Source: Bacillus carboniphilus
GTDB taxonomy: Bacteria > Bacillota > Bacilli > Bacillales > JC228
DNA length: 64,000 nucleotides
NCBI RefSeq assembly: GCF_039522365.1
Contig: NZ_BAAADJ010000011.1
Coordinates: forward strand, 1-64,000
Reading direction: 5' to 3'
Shown: piece by piece, positions 53,366-62,000 of the stretch
Layout of the letters: every line of letters begins with the position of its first letter
How positions within the stretch are numbered: the first letter of the stretch is position 1
The notes under the pieces: model-generated
The model's database searches: none
Told to the model about the DNA's origin: nothing
Seen by the model: only the letters and a program-made list of their open reading frames with translations
Translations under genes and position numbers: made by a program

Positions 53366-54115
53366 TTACTTCTTAATTATCTTTACTCGATAACTCATAG
53401 CCTTCGAAAGATCTACCTTTTCCGTGAACTCCATCGTATTGTAATCCAACGCCCCACCTGGATTGATGGTATCAATTGTAAGGTTGGTATTTTTCAAGAG
53501 AAGCTGCAAATCTGCCGGCGAATAACATCTTAAGGACTGGGTAACTACCTCACTTGGGTTCTCACTTAGCCACCATGAATCCTCCATCCGACATTCAAAT
53601 GCGTTAAAAGTATAGCGCCGTTCAACCTCTCCAAATTTCATGTTTTGCCCATCTGCATAGGACCAAAACCAAGGGGTATATACATCCATTAAAATGGAGC
53701 CCCCCGGCTTAAGCCATTTTTCCATTAAATTCAATAATCTCGTTTGATCTTCATCTGTTCCAATTCCAAACCCATCCCAATAACAGATGGCATCAAAATA
53801 AGCGTCATAATCTAATCTATAAAAGTCTTCTTCTTTAATAGAAATAAAGGACTCAACTTTATATTCTTCACACAATTTCCTTATATGTTTGACAGAATCA
53901 GGGACAATTTCAACAGCGGTCACATGGTAACCAGCTAATGCTGCGGACACAGAAAACTGTCCACCACCTGCACCTAACTCCAACACCTGCAGCGGGGGTG
54001 CCCCAACAGATTGATTTAAATCTCTCACCTTATTATTATGATAATCAGTGGGATTACCTTCATAGGCCTTAGCCCATTTATTTTGCTTGGAATAAAATTC
54101 TTTAACCCATTTCAT
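53366..54115 (-). CDS. class I SAM-dependent methyltransferase
   Basis: A 249-residue Rossmann methyltransferase with motif I VLELGAGGGQFSV and the acidic motif II end VTAVEIVPDS. ATG at 54115 has AAGGAG upstream; the frame opens at 54142 without a good site. Substrate unknown. Confidence 0.85.
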   Translation of the reverse strand: MKWVKEFYSKQNKWAKAYEGNPTDYHNNKVRDLNQSVGAPPLQVLELGAGGGQFSVSAALAGYHVTAVEIVPDSVKHIRKLCEEYKVESFISIKEEDFYRLDYDAYFDAICYWDGFGIGTDEDQTRLLNLMEKWLKPGGSILMDVYTPWFWSYADGQNMKFGEVERRYTFNAFECRMEDSWWLSENPSEVVTQSLRCYSPADLQLLLKNTNLTIDTINPGGALDYNTMEFTEKVDLSKAMSYRVKIIKK

Positions 54116-54319
54116 TCTTAATCGCTCCTTTTCTATTAGCAATGCTTTAGTCCCAACAGAAAAAGATCAATTATAAAATAACCCCATTAAGGTGCGCCTC
54201 CCATAGCGTAACATTGAAAAAACTTCTGAAATCCCTTCATAAATCAGGTACACTATCAATATATCATTTCTAAAACAATAAAAATACACTCTAAAAAAAC
54301 CCTATATTTAGGAGGTCCT

Positions 54320-54829
54320 ATGGAATTAGAAACGCAAGAACTGAAATATAAAGGCATAAAAGGCTGGCTAATTATTGTTATTATTTTTCTAATAGGGAAC
54401 CCAATCGGCAGCATCTATCATATTACAACTGGCTTAATTCCATTTTTTCAAGATGGAAACTGGAAGGACATTACAACAAAAGGAAATGACTTATACCACC
54501 CCATTTTTGGAACCGTTATTGTGATGGAATTAGCGATGTATATTTTTATAACTGTCATGACCTTGGTATTGTTGTACCAAATGTTACTTAGAAAGGCTAT
54601 TTTTCCGAAACTATTTATTTCTTTTTTACTTATGGATTTAATTGTAGGATTTCTTTATGCATCCGGCTACCTTATTGTGGCGGCTAATACTCCTGCATTT
54701 GCTACACAAAGAGAAAATTTATATTTAGAAATTGGGGGAGCTTTAGCATCACATTTACTTTTTGCGTCCATTTGGATTCCTTATTTTCTAAAGTCTAGAA
54801 GAGTTCGAGCTACATTCACTGAGGAGTAA
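54320..54829 (+). CDS. DUF2569-type membrane protein
   Basis: A 169-residue membrane protein with four predicted helices and the KGIKGWLIIVIIFL start typical of DUF2569. ATG has AGGAGG upstream. Function is unknown. Confidence 0.75.
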   Translation: MELETQELKYKGIKGWLIIVIIFLIGNPIGSIYHITTGLIPFFQDGNWKDITTKGNDLYHPIFGTVIVMELAMYIFITVMTLVLLYQMLLRKAIFPKLFISFLLMDLIVGFLYASGYLIVAANTPAFATQRENLYLEIGGALASHLLFASIWIPYFLKSRRVRATFTEE

Positions 54830-54835
54830 ATCAAA

Positions 54836-55045
54836 TAACGGATCCTGTGTCCGGGTAGTGGCCGAGGCGGACAGGAGATCCGTTATTGGCATAAAAATGT
54901 ACATTTTCAAGGGTTAGGCGGACAGAGAATCCGTTATTTGGCAAAAATCAGCTGATAAAGGCATCAAAACAGTCAAATAGCGGAATGTGAGTCCGTTTAC
55001 CCCAAGAAAAACGGCATGTTCGTTGGAATAACGGAACCTATGTCC
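54836..55045. repeat. GGAC...TCCGTTATT module array (inverse of the 194-bp unit)
   Basis: Five modules, including GGCGGACAGAGAATCCGTTATT-type and inverted AATAGCGGAATGTGAGTCCG. Between them, a stretch from TTTGGCAAAAATCAGCTG to AACAGTC matches the reverse complement of the 194-bp unit at 14699-15280, so this is an inverted, partial copy. Confidence 0.85.
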
Positions 55046-55047
55046 GG

Positions 55048-56034
55048 CTATTTCTCCCTACTGTCATAAGATACCACTCGAACCCGAACCCCTCTTGTAA
55101 ACTTTTCCTCCGCTTTCTTATTCAATAAATCAATCTTTTCAGAAACAGAAGAAGCTGTTTGACCCTTCCCATCTACGATTACCTTAGGATCTAATAATCT
55201 AGGTTTATGTTTCATATAAAAATCGTAGCTTTTCTCGTCCTCTACTACTTCTACATGTGGATGAATCTGCCGCAATATTTGTACGATATCCGGATCCTTG
55301 CTTTCTCGGAGAATGCACCATACCTCTTCATCCTGCAACAATAGGTCTGCTTCAGAAATTACCTTCTTTTTTAACCCTAGGTACATTAAAATTGAAAGCT
55401 TCCTATTCCCATATGCATTTAAGGGATGCATAAAAAAATCAACAACTTCCTTATAGTAAAGGTCAGTGAACTTTTCTGCAGCTTCAATTGATTTGAAAGC
55501 CATACTCCCCTGTTGAATGGTTATGTTTTCTAAAAAGTATTGAATATCATCTAGATCTAGAGTTCCGTAATGAAACTGATCCCTTAAAGTATAATCAACT
55601 CGGTCGGCACATAAGTCTGGTAGTGGCTTTTCAAGAATGGTCCAGGGATCCATTTCAAATAAAATCTCTTTTTTGAATCCATGTCTATGTAAAACCTCAG
55701 GGATTTCTGACTCTTCAATGACTTTTACATATATTTGTTCATGATAATCCTCGTTCTTATTCTCAAGTGCAAAATCAACTACATGAGAAAATGCTGTATG
55801 AGAGACATCATGTAATAAGGCTACGATTTGCTCTTCAATACTTCCTCCCATATTTCGAACCAAGAGCATAGTTCCGACAGAATGTTCGTACCGAGTGACG
55901 TTCCACTCAGGATTTACTAGATAACTAGCACCTCCCTGATGTACACCCTTTAAGCGTTGTATGGGCTTAGTTTGAATAAGTTCTTTTAACACCAGATCGA
56001 TTTCGAAGGTTCCGTAAATTGGGTCAGTTATCAT
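55048..56034 (-). CDS. HD superfamily phosphohydrolase (dNTPase-like)
   Basis: A 328-residue HD protein with VTRYEHSVGTMLLVR, the HD pair in ALLHDVSHTAFSH, and the conserved ADRVDYTLRD. It resembles HD dNTP triphosphohydrolase-like and YdhJ-type proteins. Substrate unproven. Confidence 0.85.
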   Translation of the reverse strand: MITDPIYGTFEIDLVLKELIQTKPIQRLKGVHQGGASYLVNPEWNVTRYEHSVGTMLLVRNMGGSIEEQIVALLHDVSHTAFSHVVDFALENKNEDYHEQIYVKVIEESEIPEVLHRHGFKKEILFEMDPWTILEKPLPDLCADRVDYTLRDQFHYGTLDLDDIQYFLENITIQQGSMAFKSIEAAEKFTDLYYKEVVDFFMHPLNAYGNRKLSILMYLGLKKKVISEADLLLQDEEVWCILRESKDPDIVQILRQIHPHVEVVEDEKSYDFYMKHKPRLLDPKVIVDGKGQTASSVSEKIDLLNKKAEEKFTRGVRVRVVSYDSREK

Positions 56035-56170
56035 TCATTTCACCTCTTTATAGCTTTACTACATACCTTTAAAGTATATTCTTTGACATTTATGGGATTT
56101 TTGAATATTTCAAAGGGCTATTTTCGTATACTTTGTTGCTTTCGACAGTAGTTGGTTCTATGAACTAAGG

Positions 56171-56430
56171 GCGTTGATTTCCGTTGCAGGCGCTTGCTTT
56201 CCGTGGGCGGTCCGGGAGCCTCCTCTGGCCAACAGGATGTTGGTTACGAAGGCGTTGCCACAGGACGTGGCGTTCTTAGCCTTCGTTCCCCTACCGCTCT
56301 CCTGCGGGGTCTCCCTTGTCCCTTCCTCCCACAGGACAAGGAAGGCTACGGCAGCATTTACTTCGCACGAGAAAAATGCGCAGCATTTTATGAGGAGTCA
56401 AGCACCTTCCACTCCAATCCACGGCGGTTT
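56171..56430. repeat. GC-rich dispersed repeat with nested hairpins
   Basis: GC-rich against AT-rich flanks. It contains hairpins CCAAC-AGGAT-GTTGG (56229-56243), GCCAC-AGGAC-GTGGC (56257-56271) enclosed by ACGAAGGC/GCCTTCGT (56246-56286), and CCTTGTCC/GGACAAGG (56314-56341). GGGAGCCTCCTC and TGCGGGGTCTC are hallmarks of a repeat common in Bacillaceae. The 56035-56489 gap has no gene. Confidence 0.8.
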
Positions 56431-56489
56431 AATAACATGTGCAATAAACAACAATTTTTTCAAAAACAGCGTTTCAAAGCAACCATTCC

Positions 56490-57641
56490 TCAAGAAAAAT
56501 AGGATGAAAAGTCATCTTTTAGTTTCACCATTTTTGCTCTTTGCCTTCCCGTAAGCAAACCCAATAGCTGGTTTACAGAAGTCATGCCAAGCAAAGAGGT
56601 ACAAACCTCTAATGTGCAATTATGTTCTCTTAATACCGGTCTGCTTTTTAGCAGGTCTAACTGTGCTTTTCTACAAACCCAAGTCTTTTTTGATTGAATA
56701 AGGGGAGACATGTTTTCCCATGCTTGTTCAAGGTTTGGACTGTGTATTTTCTTTCGTTCCAATGGTGTGGTGGTATATATATTTGGCCAGTAATCCTCCC
56801 GGGAACTCGTATGTTGAACTTTTGAGGCAAATGAAACGAACTGTTTATGATTCCTCTTATGGTCCCATAAAAGAGAATAAAGTTTCTTTCCAGTCTCAAT
56901 ACGCTGGGTGACCATCTCAAAATGTTGAACCGGGAGCCCATGTAGTTGTTTTTTTCGAGTTGGAAAAAGGATATAGGTGGTAGCGAGGAATTCTTGGACT
57001 TGGAATGGAAAAGTAGACTTTGCATGCTTAAATATTTTTGTAGGAATCAACCTAGCCTCTAGCATCATTTGTTCATTGATAATAAGAGCAACGGTCAAGA
57101 CCTCAGCGTTCTTATTCTTTATAAAAAAATCCCACACTTCTTGCATAAATGGGGAAACAGATAAGTGAGGCATAAGATGAAAAAAATTTTTCCCCCTTTC
57201 CTTCCAAATCTCATAAAGTAGTAGTTGACTGTATGCATCTTGAAAAATAAGATGGTTTGCTGTTTCTAACATGCTGAAGATTTGCTTTTGTTCTTCTGCT
57301 TCTAACGCATACCTGTAGGACCGACTCTTTAAATCGGTCATATGGTAACCACCGTTTCGTGAAACCATATGAGCTAGAAAACTCCAGTGAATTTCGGGGT
57401 GTTTTTGAAAGTATCTAAAATATGCATCTGTCCGCGTTACATTATTTTCATTCCATAGGCGAACTTGTGAACGAATAGACTGAAGGATCTCTCTTTCTAA
57501 GGTTGAATAAAGCTTAGTTACCTTTTGATTGTAACTCAAGCCCCTTATCTTTTCATGTAGATATGTCCAATCCTGATTTGAAAGAATATCTTTTTCCTTG
57601 TCAACCTTTGAGAAAAAAGTTTTAATTTTTGAAAGCAACAT
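56490..57641 (-). CDS. DUF2515 family protein (YppC-like)
   Basis: A 383-residue protein with HWSFLAHMVSRNGGYHMTDL and FPTRKKQLHGLPVQHFE motifs of the DUF2515 family. Function unknown. Confidence 0.8.
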   Translation of the reverse strand: MLLSKIKTFFSKVDKEKDILSNQDWTYLHEKIRGLSYNQKVTKLYSTLEREILQSIRSQVRLWNENNVTRTDAYFRYFQKHPEIHWSFLAHMVSRNGGYHMTDLKSRSYRYALEAEEQKQIFSMLETANHLIFQDAYSQLLLYEIWKERGKNFFHLMPHLSVSPFMQEVWDFFIKNKNAEVLTVALIINEQMMLEARLIPTKIFKHAKSTFPFQVQEFLATTYILFPTRKKQLHGLPVQHFEMVTQRIETGKKLYSLLWDHKRNHKQFVSFASKVQHTSSREDYWPNIYTTTPLERKKIHSPNLEQAWENMSPLIQSKKTWVCRKAQLDLLKSRPVLREHNCTLEVCTSLLGMTSVNQLLGLLTGRQRAKMVKLKDDFSSYFS

Positions 57642-57723
57642 GGAAACTATTCCTCCCCGAAAACGTATAACTTAATGAAGTCTATGATAGAAATGAACAG
57701 TTCATGAAAAAGGGAGTGTAATC

Positions 57724-58494
57724 ATGTCGTTTTTTAAAAAGGCTTTAGCTACTATTGGAATTGGAAATGCAAAAATTGATGCTAGATTAGAAAAGTCTGA
57801 TTGGAACCAAGGAGAAGAAGTTCGTGGTGAATTAGTCCTTACAGGTGGAAGTGTTGTGCAAAAAATTGAGGATATTTTTATGGAAGTATGTTGCACTTAT
57901 ATTCGTGAAGTCGATGATAAAAAAATCTCAGATACCGCAGTATTAGAGCGATTTAGAATTTCACAACAGACCGAATTGGGGCCAAATGAGGAAAGAAAAG
58001 TTCCTTTTTCATTTGTGCTTCCATATGAAACGCCAATTACAGCAGGAAGTTCAAAGGTATGGGTACGTACTCAACTAGGTATCGAATCGGGGGTCGACTC
58101 TAGTGACTATGATCCGATTACAGTGAAGCCTGGTAACATAACAGCAAAAGTTCTAGATACGTTCCGCAGCCTAGGTTTCCAAACACGAAAAGTTGAAAAT
58201 GAATATGTAAAAAGGTATGCAAGAGGACGTTATCCATTCTTACAAGAGTTTGAGTTTTACCCGGTATCTGGCCCATTCTATCGTGCCTTCGATGAAGTGG
58301 AAGTTGCATTCCGCTTCAGAAGTGAAGATAACGTCGATTTGTTAATGGAAGTCGACCGCAGAGGTAGAGGATTGATGGGATTGTTAAGTGAAGCGTTAGA
58401 AATGGATGAGTCAAAAGTGTCCCTTAATGTGAACAGTCAAAACATTCACCAACTCCCAGCTATGATTGAGGATGTATTGCAGCGTTACCGTTAA
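57724..58494 (+). CDS. spo0M: sporulation-control protein Spo0M
   Basis: A 256-residue arrestin-like Spo0M protein (MSFFKKALATIGIGNAKIDARL ... GFQTRKVENEYVKRYARGRYPFLQEFEF). In B. subtilis it affects sporulation stage 0 and interacts with cell-division proteins. AAAGGGAG site upstream. Confidence 0.94.
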   Translation: MSFFKKALATIGIGNAKIDARLEKSDWNQGEEVRGELVLTGGSVVQKIEDIFMEVCCTYIREVDDKKISDTAVLERFRISQQTELGPNEERKVPFSFVLPYETPITAGSSKVWVRTQLGIESGVDSSDYDPITVKPGNITAKVLDTFRSLGFQTRKVENEYVKRYARGRYPFLQEFEFYPVSGPFYRAFDEVEVAFRFRSEDNVDLLMEVDRRGRGLMGLLSEALEMDESKVSLNVNSQNIHQLPAMIEDVLQRYR

Positions 58495-58502
58495 TAGATT
58501 AA

Positions 58503-58545
58503 AAGGATCCTAATCCATTTGGATAAGGATCCTTATTCCTTTTTA
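58503..58545 (+). terminator. Bidirectional terminator after spo0M
   Basis: AAGGATCC and ATCC pair with GGAT and AGGATCCTT around ATTT, followed by T-rich sequence; it overlaps the stop of the convergent nucleotidyltransferase gene. Confidence 0.75.
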
Positions 58546-59243
58546 CCCATTGAAAAACCCTCTAGTAATCTCCCACCATAGGGTGCCAGCACTTCTTCTG
58601 CAAGTTGGACCACTAATTTCTTATCCCTACTTCTATAGTACAACTGAAATGCCTGATAGAACCGGTCTGCAAAACTTGGGTTAAACGATTTTAATGCTCG
58701 GTACACCCACTTAGAGTGTCCAATCCACTGTAGATTTGTTCTTAAATAGAATTCATGAATTATATCTGCCAATGCATTAGCCGTCCAAAGTTCTTCTTCC
58801 TCTTTTTTCGAACCAATAAAATCATCGAGAACATCCGTCAGCATATACCTTTTAAATAGTAGCGTTTGCTCAGACCACGGATCAGGTCCTTCCTCAAGAA
58901 GTACCCCTGCTTCTTCCTTCATTTCATCTAATTTAGGGTGAGAAATCAATATTTCTCCTTCCACAACCATTCTAGGTAGCGATGGCCTTGCTCTTTCTCT
59001 GTCTGATTCAAAAAAAGCTTTGTAAGATGTGAAATTATGCACAAATACTTCGATGGGCCATCCAGACATATAAAAGGTTTCTCTGTAAGCAGACTCAAGT
59101 TTCTCTTGAAAAATAACAATGTCTAAGTCAGAAGTCGATGTCCCTTCTCCTCGAACTATACTACCTGCAAGTATGGCTCCGTCACAGTCCGGAAAGTAGG
59201 TTGTTAAAAAGGAAATGGCTACAACCTTTGGTGCTTCTTTCAT
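58533..59243 (-). CDS. nucleotidyltransferase domain protein
   Basis: A 236-residue protein with the polymerase-beta type nucleotidyltransferase motif GSIVRGEGTSTSDLDIVIF. It may be an aminoglycoside-type or MNT-like transferase; substrate unknown. ATG at 59243 follows GGGGG; the frame opens at 59282 without one. Confidence 0.8.
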   Translation of the reverse strand: MKEAPKVVAISFLTTYFPDCDGAILAGSIVRGEGTSTSDLDIVIFQEKLESAYRETFYMSGWPIEVFVHNFTSYKAFFESDRERARPSLPRMVVEGEILISHPKLDEMKEEAGVLLEEGPDPWSEQTLLFKRYMLTDVLDDFIGSKKEEEELWTANALADIIHEFYLRTNLQWIGHSKWVYRALKSFNPSFADRFYQAFQLYYRSRDKKLVVQLAEEVLAPYGGRLLEGFSMGKKE

Positions 59244-59401
59244 CTTTTTCCCCCATTCTTTTTTGTAAAAATAGTAATGCACTGGCGGCGAGATTATCTT
59301 GTTTACACATGCTCCATTAGGAAACCTTATGATTCATTATAATTTTATTAAAATTTACTTATAACTAGCTCCATTTTATGATGAATATACAACAATTGGA
59401 A

Positions 59402-59440
59402 GGGAGGAAGTTGCTTCTTTTTTTGGAAGCAGCGATTTAA
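59402..59440 (+). promoter_or_regulatory. Shine-Dalgarno site bridged to start codon by hairpin
   Basis: GGGAGG (59402-59407) is 33 nt from the ATG at 59441. An 8-bp stem between them (GTTGCTTC with GAAGCAGC, 59410-59433) would shorten the effective spacing to 9 nt. Confidence 0.6.
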
Positions 59441-60217
59441 ATGAATCAGCATCAATCTGTTAAAGATCAGTTTGGGAAAAATGCCTCTAATTATGTAACA
59501 AGTCCACTTCATGCCAAGGGTAAAGATTTAGAATGGATGAAACAGTGGGTGACTCATCAGTTCTCAAATAAGGAAACTCTTCTAGATATCGCCACAGGAG
59601 GCGGTCATGTAGCAAACGCTTTCGCTCCACTCTTCAACCAAGTGACCGCCTTAGATTTAACCCCTGAAATGTTAGAACAGGCTGAAAAATTTATTAAAGG
59701 AAACGGCTATGAAAATGTAGACTTCACTATTGGAGATGCTCAGGATCTACCGTTTGATGATCAATCATTTGATATGGTTACGTGTCGTGTTGCTCCACAC
59801 CATTTTCCAGATGTGACTAAGTTTGTAAAAGAAGTATATCGAGTAGTAAAGGCTGGCGGGGTCTTTATTTTAGCTGACAATGTGGTTCCTGAAATGGATG
59901 CTTATGACATCTTCTTTAACGACCTTGAAAAGAAAAGAGATTATAGTCATAATCGCGCTTTGAAAAAAACAGAATGGCTATCTGTCGTTGAACATACTGG
60001 TTTTCGAACAGATCACTTAGTTACTTTTGAAAAGAATTTTAGCTTTGAAACCTGGTGTAAAAATATGAGTCTGTCCAATGAACAGATAGAAGAGTTAAAC
60101 GATTGGATCCTGTCTGCATCAGACGATGTTCGAACCTACTTCTCCGTAAAGACACAGGAGGATGGAACGGTAAAATCCTTTACCGGCCAATCCATTGTTT
60201 TAATTGCATGGAAGTAA
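59441..60217 (+). CDS. class I SAM-dependent methyltransferase (UbiE-like)
   Basis: A 258-residue methyltransferase with LDIATGGGHVANAF, the DLTPEML loop and GDAQDLPFDDQSFDMVTCR, close to Bacillus YcgJ/UbiE-type enzymes. Its ribosome binding site is unusually far upstream and seems to be linked by a hairpin. Substrate unknown. Confidence 0.87.
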   Translation: MNQHQSVKDQFGKNASNYVTSPLHAKGKDLEWMKQWVTHQFSNKETLLDIATGGGHVANAFAPLFNQVTALDLTPEMLEQAEKFIKGNGYENVDFTIGDAQDLPFDDQSFDMVTCRVAPHHFPDVTKFVKEVYRVVKAGGVFILADNVVPEMDAYDIFFNDLEKKRDYSHNRALKKTEWLSVVEHTGFRTDHLVTFEKNFSFETWCKNMSLSNEQIEELNDWILSASDDVRTYFSVKTQEDGTVKSFTGQSIVLIAWK

Positions 60218-60266
60218 ACTCTCTGAACGATGTTATAATATATAAAAAACACCGGAGGTCCTTATC

Positions 60267-60917
60267 ATGGCCTTTACTCATACTTTTTCCAAAAAGGAAG
60301 AAATAGCCAATTCCGTTACTCATGCCATAGGGGCTGCTTTAAGCATTGCTGCCCTTGTTCTTTTAATTGTGTTCTCTTCTCTTTATGGGAATGCTTGGCA
60401 CATTGTCAGTTTTACTTTATATGGAGCTTCTATGGTACTCTTGTACACCTCCTCTACTCTTCTACACAGCTTTCCCGAAGGAAAAGTAAAGGACTTTTTT
60501 GAAATCATTGACCACTCATCCATTTACTTTTTTATTGCCGGGACATATACTCCATTCCTATTTGTTGTTGTAGAAGGAGCCTTGGGGTGGACTATCTTCG
60601 GAATTGTCTGGGGAACAGCTATTGCAGGCACAGTGTTTAAAGCTTTTTTCGTCAAAAAATACTTATTTACATCCACTGCTCTTTACGTGGTTATGGGCTG
60701 GTTTATCGTTTTGGCATGGAAGCCTCTAACCGAGAAATTACCTGCTGAAGCCATCCAACTGCTAGTTATTGGTGGTGTATTGTTTACGGTTGGCTCCATT
60801 TTTTATGTATGGAGAGGGTTTAAGTATCATCACGCTGTTTGGCATATCTTTGTGATAGCAGGAACGGCATGTCACTTTTTCTGCGTATTGCTCTATGTGT
60901 TGCCAATCCAAAATTAA
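60267..60917 (+). CDS. hemolysin III / PAQR family membrane protein
   Basis: A 216-residue, seven-helix protein of the HlyIII/YqfA family with EEIANSVTHAIGA, STLLHSFP, IIDHSSIYFFIAGTYTP and HHAVWHIFV, which carry the metal-binding residues. Function is unclear; the name is historical. ATG has GGAGG upstream. Confidence 0.88.
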   Translation: MAFTHTFSKKEEIANSVTHAIGAALSIAALVLLIVFSSLYGNAWHIVSFTLYGASMVLLYTSSTLLHSFPEGKVKDFFEIIDHSSIYFFIAGTYTPFLFVVVEGALGWTIFGIVWGTAIAGTVFKAFFVKKYLFTSTALYVVMGWFIVLAWKPLTEKLPAEAIQLLVIGGVLFTVGSIFYVWRGFKYHHAVWHIFVIAGTACHFFCVLLYVLPIQN

Positions 60918-60979
60918 ATGATCAACTTCTAGAAAATGGGCAGCTTTGCTAAGTAACTTTTCCTAAAGAGGTGTAGACC

Positions 60980-61711
60980 ATGTACGAATCATTAGTTAGT
61001 GCTGATAGCCCTTATTCATCTTTTCAATTGTTTTCCGTTTCCCATATCGTGGTGATTTTGATTACGGTTGGAACCCTTGTATGCTTTTATATTTGGAAAG
61101 AACAATTGAAGGCATACAGTTCTTTCCTAAAGTGGGGGCTTGTGGCCTTACTCGTTGGTTCGGAAATATATTTCAACATTTGGAATTTACTCATTGATGA
61201 ATGGAGCCTTCAATACACCCTTCCCTTTCAGCTTTGTTCCATTAGCATCTATTTATCTACATTCATGCTGATTACCAAAAATCATAGGCTCTATGAAATT
61301 GTTTACTTTTTAGGTCTGGCAGGGGCTACACAAGCTATTCTAACACCGGAACTTTTTTATGATTTTCCGCATACTCGGTACTTTCAGTTTTTCATTGCTC
61401 ATATTGCCATCATTTTATCGCCATTGTACATGACGTGGATTGAAGGGTTTCGGATAAACTTCCGCTCTGTTATCCGCGCATTTTTCGCATTAAATGCAGT
61501 GGCAGTAGTTGTATTCTTTATTAACCTAGGGTTCGGGGCAAATTATATGTTTCTTGCTAAAAAACCAAGTAACCCTAGTTTGCTAGATTTTCTTGGGCCT
61601 TATCCGTGGTATATTCTTGTATTAGAGGGATTAGCATTTGTTCTATTCCTATTGCTGTACCTTCCTTTCCATAAAAGGAAGGCGACTTCTAGATTGATAG
61701 AAATTGATTAG
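60980..61711 (+). CDS. YwaF-type membrane protein (TIGR02206)
   Basis: A 243-residue membrane protein with about seven helices and the conserved LPFQLCSISIYLSTFML and HTRYFQFFIAHIAIILSPLYM regions. Similar to B. subtilis YwaF. Function unknown. Confidence 0.82.
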   Translation: MYESLVSADSPYSSFQLFSVSHIVVILITVGTLVCFYIWKEQLKAYSSFLKWGLVALLVGSEIYFNIWNLLIDEWSLQYTLPFQLCSISIYLSTFMLITKNHRLYEIVYFLGLAGATQAILTPELFYDFPHTRYFQFFIAHIAIILSPLYMTWIEGFRINFRSVIRAFFALNAVAVVVFFINLGFGANYMFLAKKPSNPSLLDFLGPYPWYILVLEGLAFVLFLLLYLPFHKRKATSRLIEID

Positions 61712-61739
61712 AGTAATTGTGCCTCAAATTTGGGAGCCG

Positions 61740-61945
61740 ACGGTTTTTGTTATCGATATTTTGAGAGGCTTTGGTTTCCGTTACTATTTACCCTTTATTG
61801 TTACCGTAATCCTATCCCGGCTCTAGTTTCGGGCACTATAAACTCTTTATTGTTACCGTAATCCTGCAACAGCCTCAGTTTCGGGTACAATACTAACAAT
61901 ATCGTTACCTATATTTAAAATAAAACTAATTTCGGTAACGATTTT
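61740..61945. repeat. GTTACCG / TTTCGGG motif array
   Basis: Two identical 21-nt copies of CTTTATTGTTACCGTAATCC(T) start at 61793 and 61845, 52 bp apart, each followed by a TAGTTTCGGG or CAGTTTCGGG. Weaker GTTATCG, GTTACC and TTCGGTAACG motifs flank them. No gene is seen. Confidence 0.75.
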
Positions 61946-61954
61946 TGCCATATA

Positions 61955-61986
61955 CTAAAAAACCCCAGTCCACATTTGGACTGAGG
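61955..61986 (-). terminator. Terminator after the polysaccharide deacetylase
   Basis: On the minus strand CCTCAGTCC pairs with GGACTGGGG (with one T-G) around AAATGT, followed by six T. Confidence 0.85.
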
Positions 61987-62000
61987 CTTCACTGTTACTA

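Noticed and set aside
56174-56554. Two overlapping open frames in the GC-rich repeat
   Set aside because: They lie in a hairpin-rich dispersed repeat; reading frames in such GC-rich DNA are expected by chance.
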